From contig NC_088296.1 in the NCBI RefSeq assembly GCF_032854445.1, positions 24,623,604-24,687,603 of the forward strand: a DNA stretch of 64,000 nt, in the 5' to 3' direction. Shown here one piece after another: positions 36,580-49,481 of this stretch. The DNA comes from Liolophura sinensis (taxonomy: Eukaryota > Mollusca > Polyplacophora > Chitonida > Chitonidae). Made by a program: the position numbers and the translations under genes. The number at the start of each line of letters is the position of its first letter. Within the stretch, counting starts at the first letter, position 1. The notes below the pieces were generated by a model. That model had not been told where the DNA came from, did not search any database, and saw only the letters and a program-made list of their open reading frames with translations.

Positions 36580-37456
36580 CTGTGCAAAGTAAAAATAATG
36601 TAACACTTGAAAGGCTACTTCAGTAAAAATTCTATTAATGACAAATTGACTAATAATTAATGTAACTACACCTGTTAATACGGGGAATATACAAACAATA
36701 CGAATGTGAGCTTTTTTGGTGGCGTATAAATATAAGCGTTAATTCCGACATTCCTATAAGCAATTGGAAATGCGCTTTGTATTTGCTGGCCTGGAATATG
36801 TAAACTACAGGGCCTGTTCATTTCTGTTGCCATGCTACTGATTTTCCAGTTCGCCGTTTGTATTCACTATGTCTATTTGTCTGTATGTCAAGGGCGCTCA
36901 TACACACTGGCGTTATTTCCCACAGTCGTCAAACGGAGAAACACTTTTCTTCGCTGTATAATGTCACCATATAATATTTATCCAAGTCAAAAGTTTGATT
37001 TAGTGAACAGTAGATTAAAATAAACTGATGTCAATCGGATGTTTTATATACATGGATATGTTTTGGCTTTAATAGCTTAATAGCCTTATTCACAACAAAA
37101 TACTCAACAAGTTCGCAAATGGGTGAAATATTTCCAGATGTTTTGAAGAAGTCAAAGGCATTAAAATGTGCCCGAGCTTTAACTGTGCCTGCCCAAGAAC
37201 TAACACGGTAACATTTTAATAAGTAAAGTAACTTACATCGCTGTTCTACAAAAAAACAGAGAAAGTATGCCTCGTCATTCCAAAGATGGAAGTTTGAAAT
37301 ATTCACACTTATTATATCCTGTGTGGAGCATTTTTCTTAGTTGGAGCCATTGGGTTTTTGAAATACAAAGTGCAGTTGTCACCTAAGTAAACTGCATGAC
37401 AAAGCACCATTACCCGTCAGGTTTTGTGGCCGGCCTCCTATCAGCATATAACGTAC

Positions 37457-37555
37457 CTCATCCTGTAAACTGACATCAGCGCCCTTCTCCAGCAGGAAAC
37501 GAACAACATCTTCATTGTTTTCCAGGGCTGCAATGTGCAAAGGGGTCGACCCATA
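37457..37555 (-). CDS. Ankyrin-repeat exon, class F, 976 bp array unit 2
   Basis: As unit 1, but the residues after HIA read ALE. The exon is otherwise identical in protein. Confidence 0.92.
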
Positions 37556-38432
37556 CTGTGCAAAGTAAAAAAAATGTAACACTTGAAAGGCTACTTCAGT
37601 AAAAATTCTATTAATGACAAACTGACTAATAATTAATGTAACTACACCTGTTAATACGGGGAATATACAAACAATACGAATGTGAGCTTTTTTGGTGGCG
37701 TATAAATATAAGCGTTAATTCCGACATTCCTATAAGCAATTGGAAATGCGCTTTGTACTTGCTGGCCTGGAATATGTAAACTACAGGGCCTGTTTATTTC
37801 TGTTGCCATGCCACTGATTTTCCAGTTCGCCGTTTGTATTGAGAATGTCTGTTTATCTGTATATAACAGGCACACATACACGCTGGCCTCATTTCCTACA
37901 GTCGTCAAACGCAGAAACACTTTTCTTCGTTGTATAATGTCACCATATAATATTTATCCAAGTCAAAAGTTTGATTTAGTGAACAGTAGATTAAAATAAA
38001 CTCATGTCAATCGGATGTTTTATGTTCATGGATATGTTTTGGCTTTAATAGCTTAATAACCTTATACACAACAAAATACTCAACAAGTTCGCAGATGGGT
38101 GAAATATTTCCAGATGTTTTGAAGAAGTCAAAGGCATTAAAATGGGCCCGAGCTCTAACTGTGCCTGCCCAAGAACTAACACGGTAAAATTTTAATAAGT
38201 AACGTAACTTACATCGCCGTTCTACAAAAAAACAGAGAAAGTATGCCTCGTCATTCCACAGATGGAAGTTTGAAATATTAACACTTATTATATCCTGTGT
38301 GGAGCATTTTTCTTAGTTGGAGCCATTGAGTTTTTGAAATACAAAGTGCAGTTGTCACCTAAGTAAACTGCATGACAAAGCACCATTACCCGTCAGGTTT
38401 TGTGGCCGGCCTCCTATCAGCATATAACGTAC

Positions 38433-38531
38433 CTCATCCTGTAAACTGACATCAGCGCCCTTCTCCAGCAGGAAACGAACAACATCTTCATTGTTTTCCC
38501 GGACTGCAATGTGCAAAGGGGTCGACCCATA
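38433..38531 (-). CDS. Ankyrin-repeat exon, class F, 976 bp array unit 3
   Basis: The protein is identical to unit 1 (VRE after HIA). Splice sites and length are unchanged. Confidence 0.92.
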
Positions 38532-39408
38532 CTGTGCAAAGTAAAAATAATGTAACACTTGAAAGGCTACTTCAGTAAAAATTCTATTAATGACAAATTG
38601 ACTAATAATTAATGTAACTACACCTGTTAATACGGGGAATATACAAACAATACGAATGTGAGCTTTTTTGGTGGCGTATAAATATAAGCGTTAATTCCGA
38701 CATTCCTATAAGCAATTGGAAATGCGCTTTGTATTTGCTGGCCTGGAATATGTAAACTACAGGGCCTGTTCATTTCTGTTGCCATGCTACTGATTTTCCA
38801 GTTCGCCGTTTGTATTCACTATGTCTATTTGTCTGTATGTCAAGGGCGCTCATACACACTGGCGTTATTTCCCACAGTCGTCAAACGGAGAAACACTTTT
38901 CTTCGCTGTATAATGTCACCATATAATATTTATCCAAGTCAAAAGTTTGATTAAGTGAACAGTAGATTAAAATAAACTGATGTCAATCGGATGTTTTATA
39001 TACATGGATATGTTTTGGCTTTAATAGCTTAATAGCCTTATTCACAACAAAATACTCAACAAGTTCGCAGATGGGTGAAATATTTCCAGATGTTTTGAAG
39101 AAGTCAAAGGCATTAAAATGTGCCCGAGCTTTAACTGTGCCTGCCCAAGAACTAACACGGTAACATTTTAATAAGTAAAGTAACTTACATCGCTGTTCTA
39201 CAAAAAAACAGAGAAAGTATGCCTCGTCATTCCAAAGATGGAAGTTTGAAATATTCACACTTATTATATCCTGTGTGGAGCATTTTTCTTAGTTGGAGCC
39301 ATTGGGTTTTTGAAATACAAAGTGCAGTTGTCACCTAAGTAAACTGCATGACAAAGCACCATTACCCGTCAGGTTTTGTGGCCGGCCTCCTATCAGCATA
39401 TAACGTAC

Positions 39409-39507
39409 CTCATCCTGTAAACTGACATCAGCGCCCTTCTCCAGCAGGAAACGAACAACATCTTCATTGTTTTCCCGGGCTGCAATGTGCAAAGGGGTCG
39501 ACCCATA
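39409..39507 (-). CDS. Ankyrin-repeat exon, class F, 976 bp array unit 4
   Basis: As unit 1, but the residues after HIA read ARE. It is also the 7,064 bp counterpart of the exon at 32345, although its own downstream flank follows the 976 bp array type. Confidence 0.92.
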
Positions 39508-40401
39508 CTGTGCAAAGTAAAAATAATGTAACACTTGAAAGGCTACTTCAGTAAAAATTCTATTAATGACAAATTGACTAATAATTAATGTAACTACACC
39601 TGTTAATACGGGGAATATACAAACAATACGAATGTGAGCTTTTTTGGTGGCGTATAAATATAAGCGTTAATTCCGACATTCCTATAAGCAATTGGAAATG
39701 CGCTTTGTACTTGCTGGCCTGGAATATGTAAACTACAGGGCCTGTTTATTTCTGTTGCCATGCCACTGATTTTCCAGTTCGCCGTTTGTATTGAGAATGT
39801 CTGTTTATCTGTATATAACAGGCACACATACACACTGGCCTCATTTCCTACAGTCGTCAAACGGAGAAACACTTTTCTTCGTTGTATAATGTCACCATAT
39901 AATATTTATCCAAGTCAAAAGTTTGATTTAGTGAACAGTAGATTAAAATAAACTCATGTCAATCGGATGTTTTATGTTCATGGATATGTTTTGGCTTTAA
40001 TAGCTTAATAACCTTATACACAACAAAATACTCAACAAGTTCGCAGATGGGTGAAATATTTCCAGATGTTTTGAAGAAGTCAAAGGCATTAAAATGGGCC
40101 CGAGCTCTAACTGTGCCTGCCCAAGAACTAACACGGTAAAATTTTAATAAGTAACGTAACTTACATCGCTGTTCTACAAAAAAACAAAATAAGTATGCCC
40201 CGTCAATCCAAAGATGGAAGTTTGAAATATTCACACTTATTATATCCTGTGTGGAGCAGTTTTCTTAGTTGGGGCCATTGGGTTTTTGGCCAAGTATAGG
40301 CCTTGAAATACAAAGTGCAGTTGTCACGTAAGGAAACTGCATGAAAAGGCACCATCTCCCATCAAGTTATGTGTCCGTCCTCCTGTCAGTATATAACGTA
40401 C

Positions 40402-40500
40402 CTTATCCTGTACATTAATATCAGCACCCTTCTCCAGCAACAAACAAACAACATCTACATTGTTTTTCCAAGCTGCATAGATCAAAGGGGTCCACTCATC
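40402..40500 (-). CDS. Ankyrin-repeat exon, class G
   Basis: This 99 bp phase-0 exon reads DEWTPLIYAAWKNNVD, then VVCLLLEK and GADINVQDK. Donor 'gtacgttat'. It is identical to 33338 except I for V after TPL. Confidence 0.9.
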
Positions 40501-41568
40501 CTGTGCAAAGTAAACATAATGTAATACTTGAAAAGCTACTTTAGTAGAAATGTTCTTAATGCCAAAGTCACGTTTAATGAATCTGATCAAAGGTTTGCTA
40601 TGACGTAGTTTTCACACATGTAGATCTCAGGTAAGGAAATGACACGAAACTTTACCTACCTCAGCTAATCTACCTTAATTCGCTATAATAATGTTTATAA
40701 ATAAAAAAGTTCACACGATAGCAATTAAACTATTCATTAACTCTTATCAACTCAGCCAAAAATTGTGAAGATCTTACATGTAAACGTACAGGTCAACCGA
40801 ATATTCACCTAATAGCGTACAAGAAATGGAGACAAAATGTGGACTTTTGAATTTTCTTTCCTTCAAGAGCAATGCAAACCATCCTTTAAAATTGATCTTA
40901 TTAAATTATTAACTGGCAGCTCACGATATTCTTACGTTTTTCTTGGTTTTGCAATTTTGCACAAATCCTTATACATGTTATGAGCTGATTTTCATTTTAT
41001 AAAGATAAGTGAGAAAGCTATAATTGCAGAAAGGCTATCACGTCTTAACTTTCTTCTACTAATCTATAAAATAATGTTCATATTTTATGAGTTGGAATAA
41101 AGACCTGAGTGAGTAAGTCGTTGTTGACAATTATATGCGGCTGGAAATGGGCAGAAGCGTGTTCATTTCACTTCTCAATGTACTGATTTTCCAGTTCACC
41201 TTTTATATTCACTATGTCAATGTGTCTGTATATCACAGGCACTCATACACACTGGCGTTATTTCCCACAGTCGTCAAACGCAGAAACACTTTGCTTCGCT
41301 GTATAATGTCACCATATAATATTCATCCAGGTCAAAAGTTGGATTTATTGAACAGTAAATTAATGAAAAAACTCATGTCAAGTGGATGTTTTATATTCAT
41401 TGATGTATTTTGGCTTTAATAGCTTAATAATTTTATACACAACAAAATACTCGGCAATTCTTATCGAAAAGACTCATATTATGGTTTCTTAAAATAAAAC
41501 GTGTAGTTGTCCAGAGGACCATCTCTCGTCAAGTTTTGTGGGTCGCCTAACATTAGTATATCACGTAC

Positions 41569-41667
41569 CTTATTCTGTACACTGACATCAGCACCCTTCT
41601 CCAGCAAGAAACGAACAACATCTTCATTGTTTTTCCAGGCTGCAATGTGCAAAGGGGTCGACCCATT
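41569..41667 (-). CDS. Ankyrin-repeat exon, class F
   Basis: This 99 bp phase-0 exon starts NGSTPLHIAAWKNNED and ends GADVSVQNK. Donor 'gtacgtgata'. It is the partner of 34505. Confidence 0.92.
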
Positions 41668-42307
41668 CTGTGCAAAGTAAAAATAATGTAATACTTTAAC
41701 TGCTACTTCAGTAAAAATGCTATGAAAGACAAGTTGACTAATAAATAATTTAGCTACACCTGTTAATACAGGGAAGGTAAAAAAATAGAACTGCGGGCCA
41801 TTGTAGTGGCGTATAAGGCATTGGAAATGCGCTTTGTACTTGCTGGGCTGGAATAAGTAAACCACAGGGCCTGTTCATTTCTGTTGCCATGCTACTGATT
41901 TTCCAGTTCGCCGTGTGTATTCACTATGTCTATGTGTCTGTATGTCAAGGTTGCTCATACACACTGGCCTCAAGTTCTACGGTTGTCAAACGGAAAAACA
42001 CATTTCTTCGCTGTATAATGTCACCATATAATATTTATCCAAGTCAAAAGTGAACAGTAAATTTAAAAAAAAATACTTATGTCAAGCGAATGTTTTATAT
42101 TCATTGATATGTCTTGGCTTTAACATCTTAAAAACACTATCCACAACAAAATACTCAGCAATTATTATATTCTGAGTAGAGCATTTTTCTTAGTTTGGGC
42201 GAGTGGGCTTGGTGCTTAGTATAGGTTTTAAAATACAATGTGCAGTTGTCCAGAGGACCATCTCTGGTGAAGTTTTGTGGGTGGCCTAACATTAGTATAT
42301 CACGTAC

Positions 42308-42406
42308 CTTATTCTGTACACTGACATCAGCACCCTTCTCCAGCAGGAAACGAACAACATCTTCATTGTTTTCCCGGGCTGCAATGTGCAAAGGGGTCGA
42401 CCCATA
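42308..42406 (-). CDS. Ankyrin-repeat exon, class F
   Basis: This 99 bp phase-0 exon starts YGSTPLHIAARENNED and ends GADVSVQNK. The 5' half matches the 976 bp array unit 4 (ARE) and the 3' half plus donor flank ('gtacgtgata') match the 41569 type, so it looks like a recombinant of the two. Confidence 0.92.
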
Positions 42407-43299
42407 CTGTGCAAAGTAAAAATAATGTAACACTTGAAAGGCTACTTCAGTAAAAATTCTATTAATGACAAATTGACTAATAATTAATGTAACTACACCT
42501 GTTAATACGGGGAATATACAAACAATACGAATGTGAGCTTTTTTGGTGGCGTATAAATATAAGCGTTAATTCCGACATTCCTATAAGCAATTGGAAATGC
42601 GCTTTGTACTTGCTGGCCTGGAATATGTAAACTACAGGGCCTGTTCATTTCTGTTGCCATGCTACTGATTTTCCAGTTCGCCGATTGTATTGACAATGTC
42701 TGTTTATCTGTATATCACAGGCACACATAAACACTGGCCTCATTTCCTACAGTCGTCAAACGGAAAAACACTTTTCTTCGCTGTATAATGTCACCATATA
42801 ATATTTATCCAAGTCAAAAGTTTGATTTAGTGAACAGTAGATTAAAATAAACTCATGTCAATCGGATGTTTTATATTCATGGATATGTTTTGGCTTTAAT
42901 AGCTTAATAACCTTATACACAACAAAATACTCAACAAGTTCGCAGATGGGTGAAATATTTCCAGATCTTTTGAAGAAGTCAAAGGCATTAAAATGTGCCC
43001 AAGCTCTAACTGTGCCTGCTCAAGAACTAACACGGTAAAATTTTAATAAGTAACGTAACTTACATCGCCGTTCTACAAAAAACAGATAAAGTATGCCTCG
43101 TCATTCCAAAGATGGACGTTTGAAATATTCACACTTATTATATCCTGTGTGGAGCATTTTTCTTAGTTGGGGCCATTGGGTTTTTGGCCTAGTATAGGCC
43201 TTGAAATACAAAGTGCAGTTGTCACGTAAGGAAACTGCATTGAAAGGCACTATCTCCCGTCAAGTTATGTGTCCGTCCTCCTGTCAGTATATAACGTAC

Positions 43300-43398
43300 C
43301 TTATCCTGTACATTAATATCAGCACCCTTCTCCAGCAGCAAACAAACAACATCTACATTGTTTTTCCAAGCTGCATAGAGCAAAGGGGTCCACTCATC
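43300..43398 (-). CDS. Ankyrin-repeat exon, class G
   Basis: This 99 bp phase-0 exon starts DEWTPLLYAAWKNNVD and ends GADINVQDK. Donor 'gtacgttat'. It is the third class G copy, with L after TPL. Confidence 0.9.
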
Positions 43399-44379
43399 CT
43401 GTGCAAAGTAAACATAATGTAATACTTGAAAAGCTACTTTAGTAGAAATGTTCTTAATGCCAAAGTCACGTATAATGAATCTGATCAAAGGTTTGCTATG
43501 ACGTAGTTTTCACACATGTAGATCTCAGGTAAGGAAATGACACGAAACTTTACCTACCTCAGCTAATCTACCTTAATTCGCTATAATAATGTTTGTAAAT
43601 AAAAAAGTTCACACGATAGCAATTAAACTATTCATTAACTCTTATCAACTCAGCCAAAAATTGTGAAGATCTTACATGTAAACGTACAGGTCAACCGAAT
43701 ATTCACCTAATAGCGTAAAAGAAATGGAGACAAAATGTGGACTTCTGAATTTTCTTTCCTTCATGAGCAATGCAAACCATCCTTTTAAATTGATCTTATT
43801 AAATTATTAACTGGGAGCTCACGATATTCTTACGTTTTTCTTGGTTTTGCAATTTTGCACAAATCCTTATACATGTTATGAGCTGATTTTCATTTTATAA
43901 AGATAAGTGAGAAAGCTATAATTACAGAAAGGCTATCACGTCTTAATTGTCTTCTACTAATCTATAAAAAAATATTCATATTTTATGAGTTGGAATAAAG
44001 ACCTGAGCGTGTAAGGCGTTGTTGACATTTGTATGCGGCTGGAAATGGGCAGAAGCGTGTTCATTTCACTTCTCAATGTACTGGCTTTCCAGTTCACCTT
44101 GTGTATTCTCTATGTCGATGTATCTGTATTTCACAGGCACACATACACACTACTACAGAAAGACGTTATAAAATATGCATCGTTTTTCTAAAGATGGAAG
44201 TTTGAAATGTATACACTTATATCCTATGTGGAGCAAACTTATTTACTTGCAGATTTGGCGCACAGAGCAGGTCTTGAAATTCAAGGCTCAATTTACACGT
44301 GAGTAAAAGAAGTTGACATTGTACAATCTGCCCTAAAGCTCACATCACATCACCGGTCTCACATCAGTACTTCACGCAC

Positions 44380-44478
44380 TACATTCTCTACATTGACATC
44401 AGCACCCTTCTCCAGCAAGAAAGGAACAATCTCTACATTGTTTTCTTGAGCTGCATACTGCAAAGGAGTCCGCCCATC
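44380..44478 (-). CDS. Ankyrin-repeat exon, class H, altered 3' end
   Basis: This 99 bp exon has acceptor 'tttgcacag'. It starts DGRTPLQYAAQENNVE, then IVPFLLEK, and ends GADVNVENV. A Pro sits inside the second helix, the usual QDK end has become ENV, the last exon base is A, and the donor is GTGCGT. The frame is open, but it may be poorly spliced or on the way to loss. Confidence 0.7.
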
Positions 44479-46440
44479 CTGTGCAAAGTAAACATAATGT
44501 AATACCTGAACGGCTACTTCAGTAAAAATACAATGAATGACAAATTCACTAATAATTAATGTAGCTACACCTGTTAACACGAGGAATGTAAAAATAATGC
44601 AAATGTAAGCTAATGTGGTGGCGTATAAGACATTTGGGGTGTGTTTTGTACTTGCTGGCTTGGCGTAAGTAATACACAGAGCCTGTTCATTTCTGTTCCC
44701 AGTGTACTGATTTTCGAGTTCTCCTTTTGAAATGACTATGTTTGTATGTTTGTATATCCCAGGCACTCATACACACTCCATGGTGTTATTTTCTACAGTC
44801 GTCAGACGGAAAACCACTTTTCTTCGCTGTATAATGTCACACTGTAAAATTTATCCAAGTTAAAAGTTTGATTTAGTAAACATTAGATTTAAATAAACTC
44901 ATGCCAAGCGGCTGTTTTATATTCATGGATATGTTTTGGCTATAGTAATTTAATGAACTTATATAAAAAAATGCTCAGCAATTCTTGTCAAAATGACTAA
45001 TATTATGGTTTTAAAACCCCTCTAAGTACTAAGTATGGTGCCAACTACACCAAGCTAAGAAAACTGCATAGGAGACGCGTTATTGTTTCTTTCGTCCATT
45101 ACTGAACAACTGCATCTGCATAATAATCCTTGAGACATCTTGTCTGATTTACTGTTGGGATAGTGTGAGCGAACAATTTTACCTGTTAAGGCCGAATATC
45201 TTGAGATCTATTAAACAACCTTTTGGGTGGAACGCTCTGAAAGTAGCTGGTTATCCCTAGACAACCTTCTACAAGTGACAGTTACGTGCTAATCACAAGG
45301 ACCTTTGGACAGTACAGTCAAGTCTTTATCAAGTCCTATGAAAATGCCACTGAACTAGCAGTCATGTAAGATTTTTCTAATGTATCCATGTTCCAAGTCC
45401 TGTTGCCTGATGTTACCTAATGTCCACTGCTCATCGTAGAATGTTGCACTCGACATTCTTCTCGCGATATCAAGGATCCAGAGTCATCATCAAAACAATG
45501 GATGAGCTCTGGCTTCTCCATAGCATAGGATCGTCTTCATCAAAGAATGCTACATCCATTAAGAAATAATTTGCTTCAGGTTCCATTCAAGTATTAATGG
45601 AACGAGTGCATTTTAATGTAGTAGTTTAGCAGTCTTCAATTATCAATTGGCAAAAACCCTATGTGATGTCACTGTTTAGATTATGGTCAGAAAGGGCCAC
45701 TAAAACAGCCAGTGTTTTAAAAGCCGTTTAACAGATTGAGAAAATTTGAAAAAAAAAAATGATTTTGTCTGACATACACTTCAAAGTGTGCGTTCTTTTT
45801 GTTTTGTTTAACTTTTCAGTAGACATTTACACTCTGCAAAGGGTATTATGGACTAATTTGGTCTGTAAACTTTGTGATTGGCGGGTACTTTCAATTAACA
45901 GTATTTTTGAATTCAAGTCAAAAAGATGATCAAAAGTTTGCTATGACGTAGTTTTGAGACATGTAGATCTCAGGTAAGGAAATGACACCAACGTATACTT
46001 ACCTCAGCTAATCTACCTTAACTCGCTGTAAAAATGGGTGTAAAATAAAAACGTACAAACCCTAGCAATTAAACTATTCATGCACTGTTATCAACAGAGC
46101 CGAAAATCTTGAAGATCTTACAAGTGAATGTATAGGTCAACCCGACTATTCACCTAATACAAACAATGAAGACAAAATGCGGATTGCTGAATTTTATTTG
46201 CTTCATTAAAAATACAAACCGTCCTTTTAAATTGGCCTCCTTAAATTAAACACTAAGGAGTTCACGATATACTGACCTTTCTCTTGCTGTTTGTAGGTTG
46301 CGAAAAACCTTATACATGTTAAAAAGTGATTATTCATTTTATGAAAATGTGTTAGAAAGCGACCATTGAGGAAAGGCTATAACATCTTAATTTACTTCTA
46401 CTGATCCTGTAAACATGTTGATATTTTATGAGTTTGAATA
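44479..46440. repeat. Diverged relative of the 4.3 kb unit, without its SINE
   Basis: This aligns with about 48542-50746 at an offset near 4063, rising after the SINE site. At 45705-45735 it keeps the uninterrupted 'aaaacagccagtgtttt' where the 4.3 kb units carry a SINE. No further exon seen except the MEK relic at 45458-45521. Confidence 0.8.
45458..45521 (-). pseudogene. MEK exon relic
   Basis: This aligns with 20672-20735. The ATG and HCFDDDSGS are kept and the frame is open, but both donor candidates are gone (the sequence after the last Glu codons differs), so it cannot splice as the A and B copies could. Confidence 0.45.
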
Positions 46441-47219
46441 AAGACCTAAGCGTGTAAGAGTTGTTGACATTTGTATGCGGCTGGAAATGGGCAGAAGCGT
46501 GCTCATTTTATTGCTCAATGTACTGATTTTCCAGGTCGCCTTTTATATTCACTATGTCAATGTGTCGGTATATCACAGGCACTCGTACACACTGGCGTTA
46601 TTTCCCACAGTCGTCAAACGCAGAAACACTTTTCTTCGCTGTATATTGTCACCATACAATATTCATCCAGGTCAAAAGTTAGATTTAATGAACAGTAGAT
46701 TAATAAGAAACTTATGTCAAGCGGATGATTTATATTCATTTATATCCTTTGGCTTTAATAGCTTAATAACCTTATACATAACAAAATGCTTGGCAGTTCT
46801 TATCGAAAAGACTCATATTATGGTTTTAAAACCGTACTTAAAATTACCCTGTTCTTTTTTTTCTAAGTTCGCAGATGGCTGAAATATTTCCAGGGGTTTT
46901 CAAGAAGTAAAAGTCATTAAAATATGCCAGATCTCTAAGTGTAATACATTGCCTGCCTAAGAACTAAGGCGGTAAAAGGTCATTAAGTAACGTAACTTAC
47001 ATCGCCGTTCTATAAGAACTGGTTATAAAATATGCGTCGTCCGTCTAAAGATGGACGTTTGAAATATTTACACTTATTATATTCTGTGTAGAGCATTTTT
47101 CCTAGTTTGGGCAAGTAGGTTTGGTGCTTAGCATAAGTCTTAAAATACAACGTGCAGTTGTCCAGAGGACCATCTCTGGTCAAGTTTTGTGGGAGGCCTA
47201 ACATTAGTATATCACGTAC

Positions 47220-47318
47220 CTTATTCTGTACACTGACATCAGCACCCTTCTCCAGCAGGAAACGAACAACATCTACACTGTTTTGCCCGGCTGCAATGTG
47301 CAAATAGGTCGACCCATC
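47220..47318 (-). CDS. Ankyrin-repeat exon, class F, 4.3 kb unit 1
   Basis: This 99 bp phase-0 exon has acceptor 'tttgcacag' and donor 'gtacgtgata'. It starts DGSTYLHIAAGQNSVD and ends GADVSVQNK. Tyr replaces the usual Pro of TPLH. It differs from the other three units by N for D before the final Lys. Confidence 0.9.
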
Positions 47319-47704
47319 CTGTGCAAAGTTAAAATAATGTAATACTTGAACGGCTACTTCAGTAAAAATGCTATGAATGACAAATTGACTAGTAAAAAAT
47401 GAAGCTACACCTGTTAAAACGGGGAATATAAAAACAATACGAATGTGAGCTATTTTGGTGGCGTATAAGGCATTGGAAATGCGCTTTGTACATGCTGGCC
47501 TGAAATAAGTAAACTACAGGGCCTGTTTATTTCTGTTGCCATGCTACTGATTTTCCAGTTCGCTGTTTGTATTCACTATGTCTATGTGTCTGTATGTCAA
47601 GGGCGCTCATACACACTGGTCTCTTTTTCCACAGTCGTCAAACGCAAAAGCACTTTTCTTCGCTGTATATTGTGACCATACAATATTCATCCAGGTCAAA
47701 AGTT

Positions 47705-47862
47705 TTTTTTTTTTTTTTTTTTTTTTTTTTGATTGGTGTTTTACGCCGTACTCAAGAATATTTCACTTATACGACGGCGGCCAGCATTATGGTGGGTGGA
47801 AACCGGGCACGGCCCGGGGGAAACCCACGACCATCCGCAGGTTGCTGGCAGACCTTCTCACT
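47705..47862 (-). mobile_element. 5'-truncated SINE, 4.3 kb unit 1
   Basis: A run of ~26 T and then the reverse complement of the SINE body and tail (158 bp). Flanks are 'aggtcaaaagtt' at 47693-47704 and 47863-47874, a perfect 12 bp target duplication. It lacks the tRNA-like head. It lies in the intron between exons 48443 and 47220. Confidence 0.92.
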
Positions 47863-48442
47863 AGGTCAAAAGTTAGATTTAATGAACAGTAGAACAATAA
47901 GAGTCTTATGTCAAGCGGATGTTTTATATTCATGGATATGTTTTGGTTTTAATAGCTTAATAACCTTATACATAACAAAATGCTCGGCAATTCTTATTGA
48001 AAAGACTCATATTATGGTTTTAAAACCGTATGTAAATTTACGATGTTTTTTTTTTTTGTTTTTTTTTTTCTAAGTTTGCAGATGGCTGAAATATTTCAAG
48101 GCGTTTTCAAGAAGAAAAAGTCATTTAAATATGCCAGAGCTCTAAGTATAATACATTGCCTGCCTAAGAACTAACGCCGTAAAAGGTCATTAAGTAACGT
48201 AACTTACATCGCCGTTCTATAAGAACTGGTTATAAAATATGCGTCGTCCGTCTAAAGATGGACGTTTGAAATATTTACACTTATTATATTCTGTGTAGAG
48301 CATTTTTCTTAGTTTGGGCCATTGGTTTTGGTGTCTAGTACAGGTCTTAAAATACAAAGTGCAGTTGTCACAAAAGTAAACTGCATGACAAAGCACCTGT
48401 CGTCAAGTTTTGTGGCCGGCCTCACATCAGTACTTCACGTAC

Positions 48443-48541
48443 CTTATCCTGTGCATTGACATCAGCACCCTCCTCCAGCAGGAAACGAACAACATCTACA
48501 TTGTTTTCCTGAGCTGCATACTGCAAAGGGGTCCACCCAAC
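48443..48541 (-). CDS. Ankyrin-repeat exon, class H, 4.3 kb unit 1
   Basis: This 99 bp phase-0 exon has acceptor 'tttgcacag' and donor 'gtacgtgaag'. It starts VGWTPLQYAAQENNVD and ends GADVNAQDK, with VVRFLLEE between. It lies between the minus-oriented SINE at 47705 and the plus-oriented SINE at 49742. Confidence 0.9.
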
Positions 48542-49481
48542 CTGTGCAAATAAAAAAAAATGTAATACTTGAACTGCAACTTCAGTAAAACTGCTATGAA
48601 TGACAAATTCACTAATATTTAATGTAGCTACACCTGGTAATACAGGGAATGTAAACATAATACAAATGTGAGCTATTGTGGTGGCCTATAAGACATTTGA
48701 AGTGCGCTTTGCACCTGCTGGCTTGGTGTAAATAAAGTGTAATTTTCGAATTCGCCGTTTGAAATGACTATGTCTGTATGTTTGTATATCACAGGCACTC
48801 ATACACACTGCATGGTGTTATTTTCTATAGTCGTCAAACGGAAAACCACTTTTCTTCGCTGTATAATGTCACAATGTAACATTTATCCAAGTCAAAAAAT
48901 TGATTTAGTAAACAGTGAATTAAAACAAACTCATATCAAGCGGCTGTTATATATTTATGGACATGTTTTAGCTCCATTAGCTTCATGAACTTTTACAAAA
49001 CAAAATTATCAGCAATTCTTATCGAAAAGACTCATGTTATGGTTTTAAAACCTTTCTAAGTACTAAGTATGCTGCCAACTGCCCAAAGCTAAGCAAACTG
49101 GATAGGAGGCCCAGTTTTTCCTTTCGTCCATCAGAAAACAACTCCATCTGCATAATAACCCTTGAGACATCTTGCCTAATTTACTGTTGGGATAGTGTGC
49201 ACTCACAATTTTACCTCTTAAGAGAGAATATCTTGAGATCTGTTAAACAACGTTTTGGGTGGAACGCTCTGGAAGTAGTTGGTGTATCCCTAGACAGTCT
49301 TCTACAAATGACAGTTACGTGGTCATTTCAAGGACCTTTGGACAGTACAGTTAAGCCTTTGTCAAGATCTATGAAAATGCCACTAAACTAGCACTCATGT
49401 AAGATTTTTCTAATTTATCCATGTTACAAGTCATGTTACCTGATGCCCACCGCTCGCCCTAGAATGTTCCACGAACCTTAT

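Larger units (their letters stand above)
35860..40260. repeat. 976 bp tandem array
   Basis: Four class F exons start at 36481, 37457, 38433 and 39409, each exactly 976 bp after the last, with highly similar introns. Flanking sequence shows partial further units at both ends, where the last one joins the 7,064 bp block. The array limits are approximate. Confidence 0.9.
39510..41880. repeat. 7,064 bp block duplication, second copy
   Basis: This matches about 32450-34800 with few changes, and its first part matches 42410-44100 at an offset of 2898. Confidence 0.85.

Noticed and set aside
46475-46882. 135-codon plus-strand frame repeated in each 4.3 kb unit
   Set aside because: It lies in the shared intron block, antisense to the exons, has no domain and is broken in older copies. 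Its conservation is explained by recent duplication.
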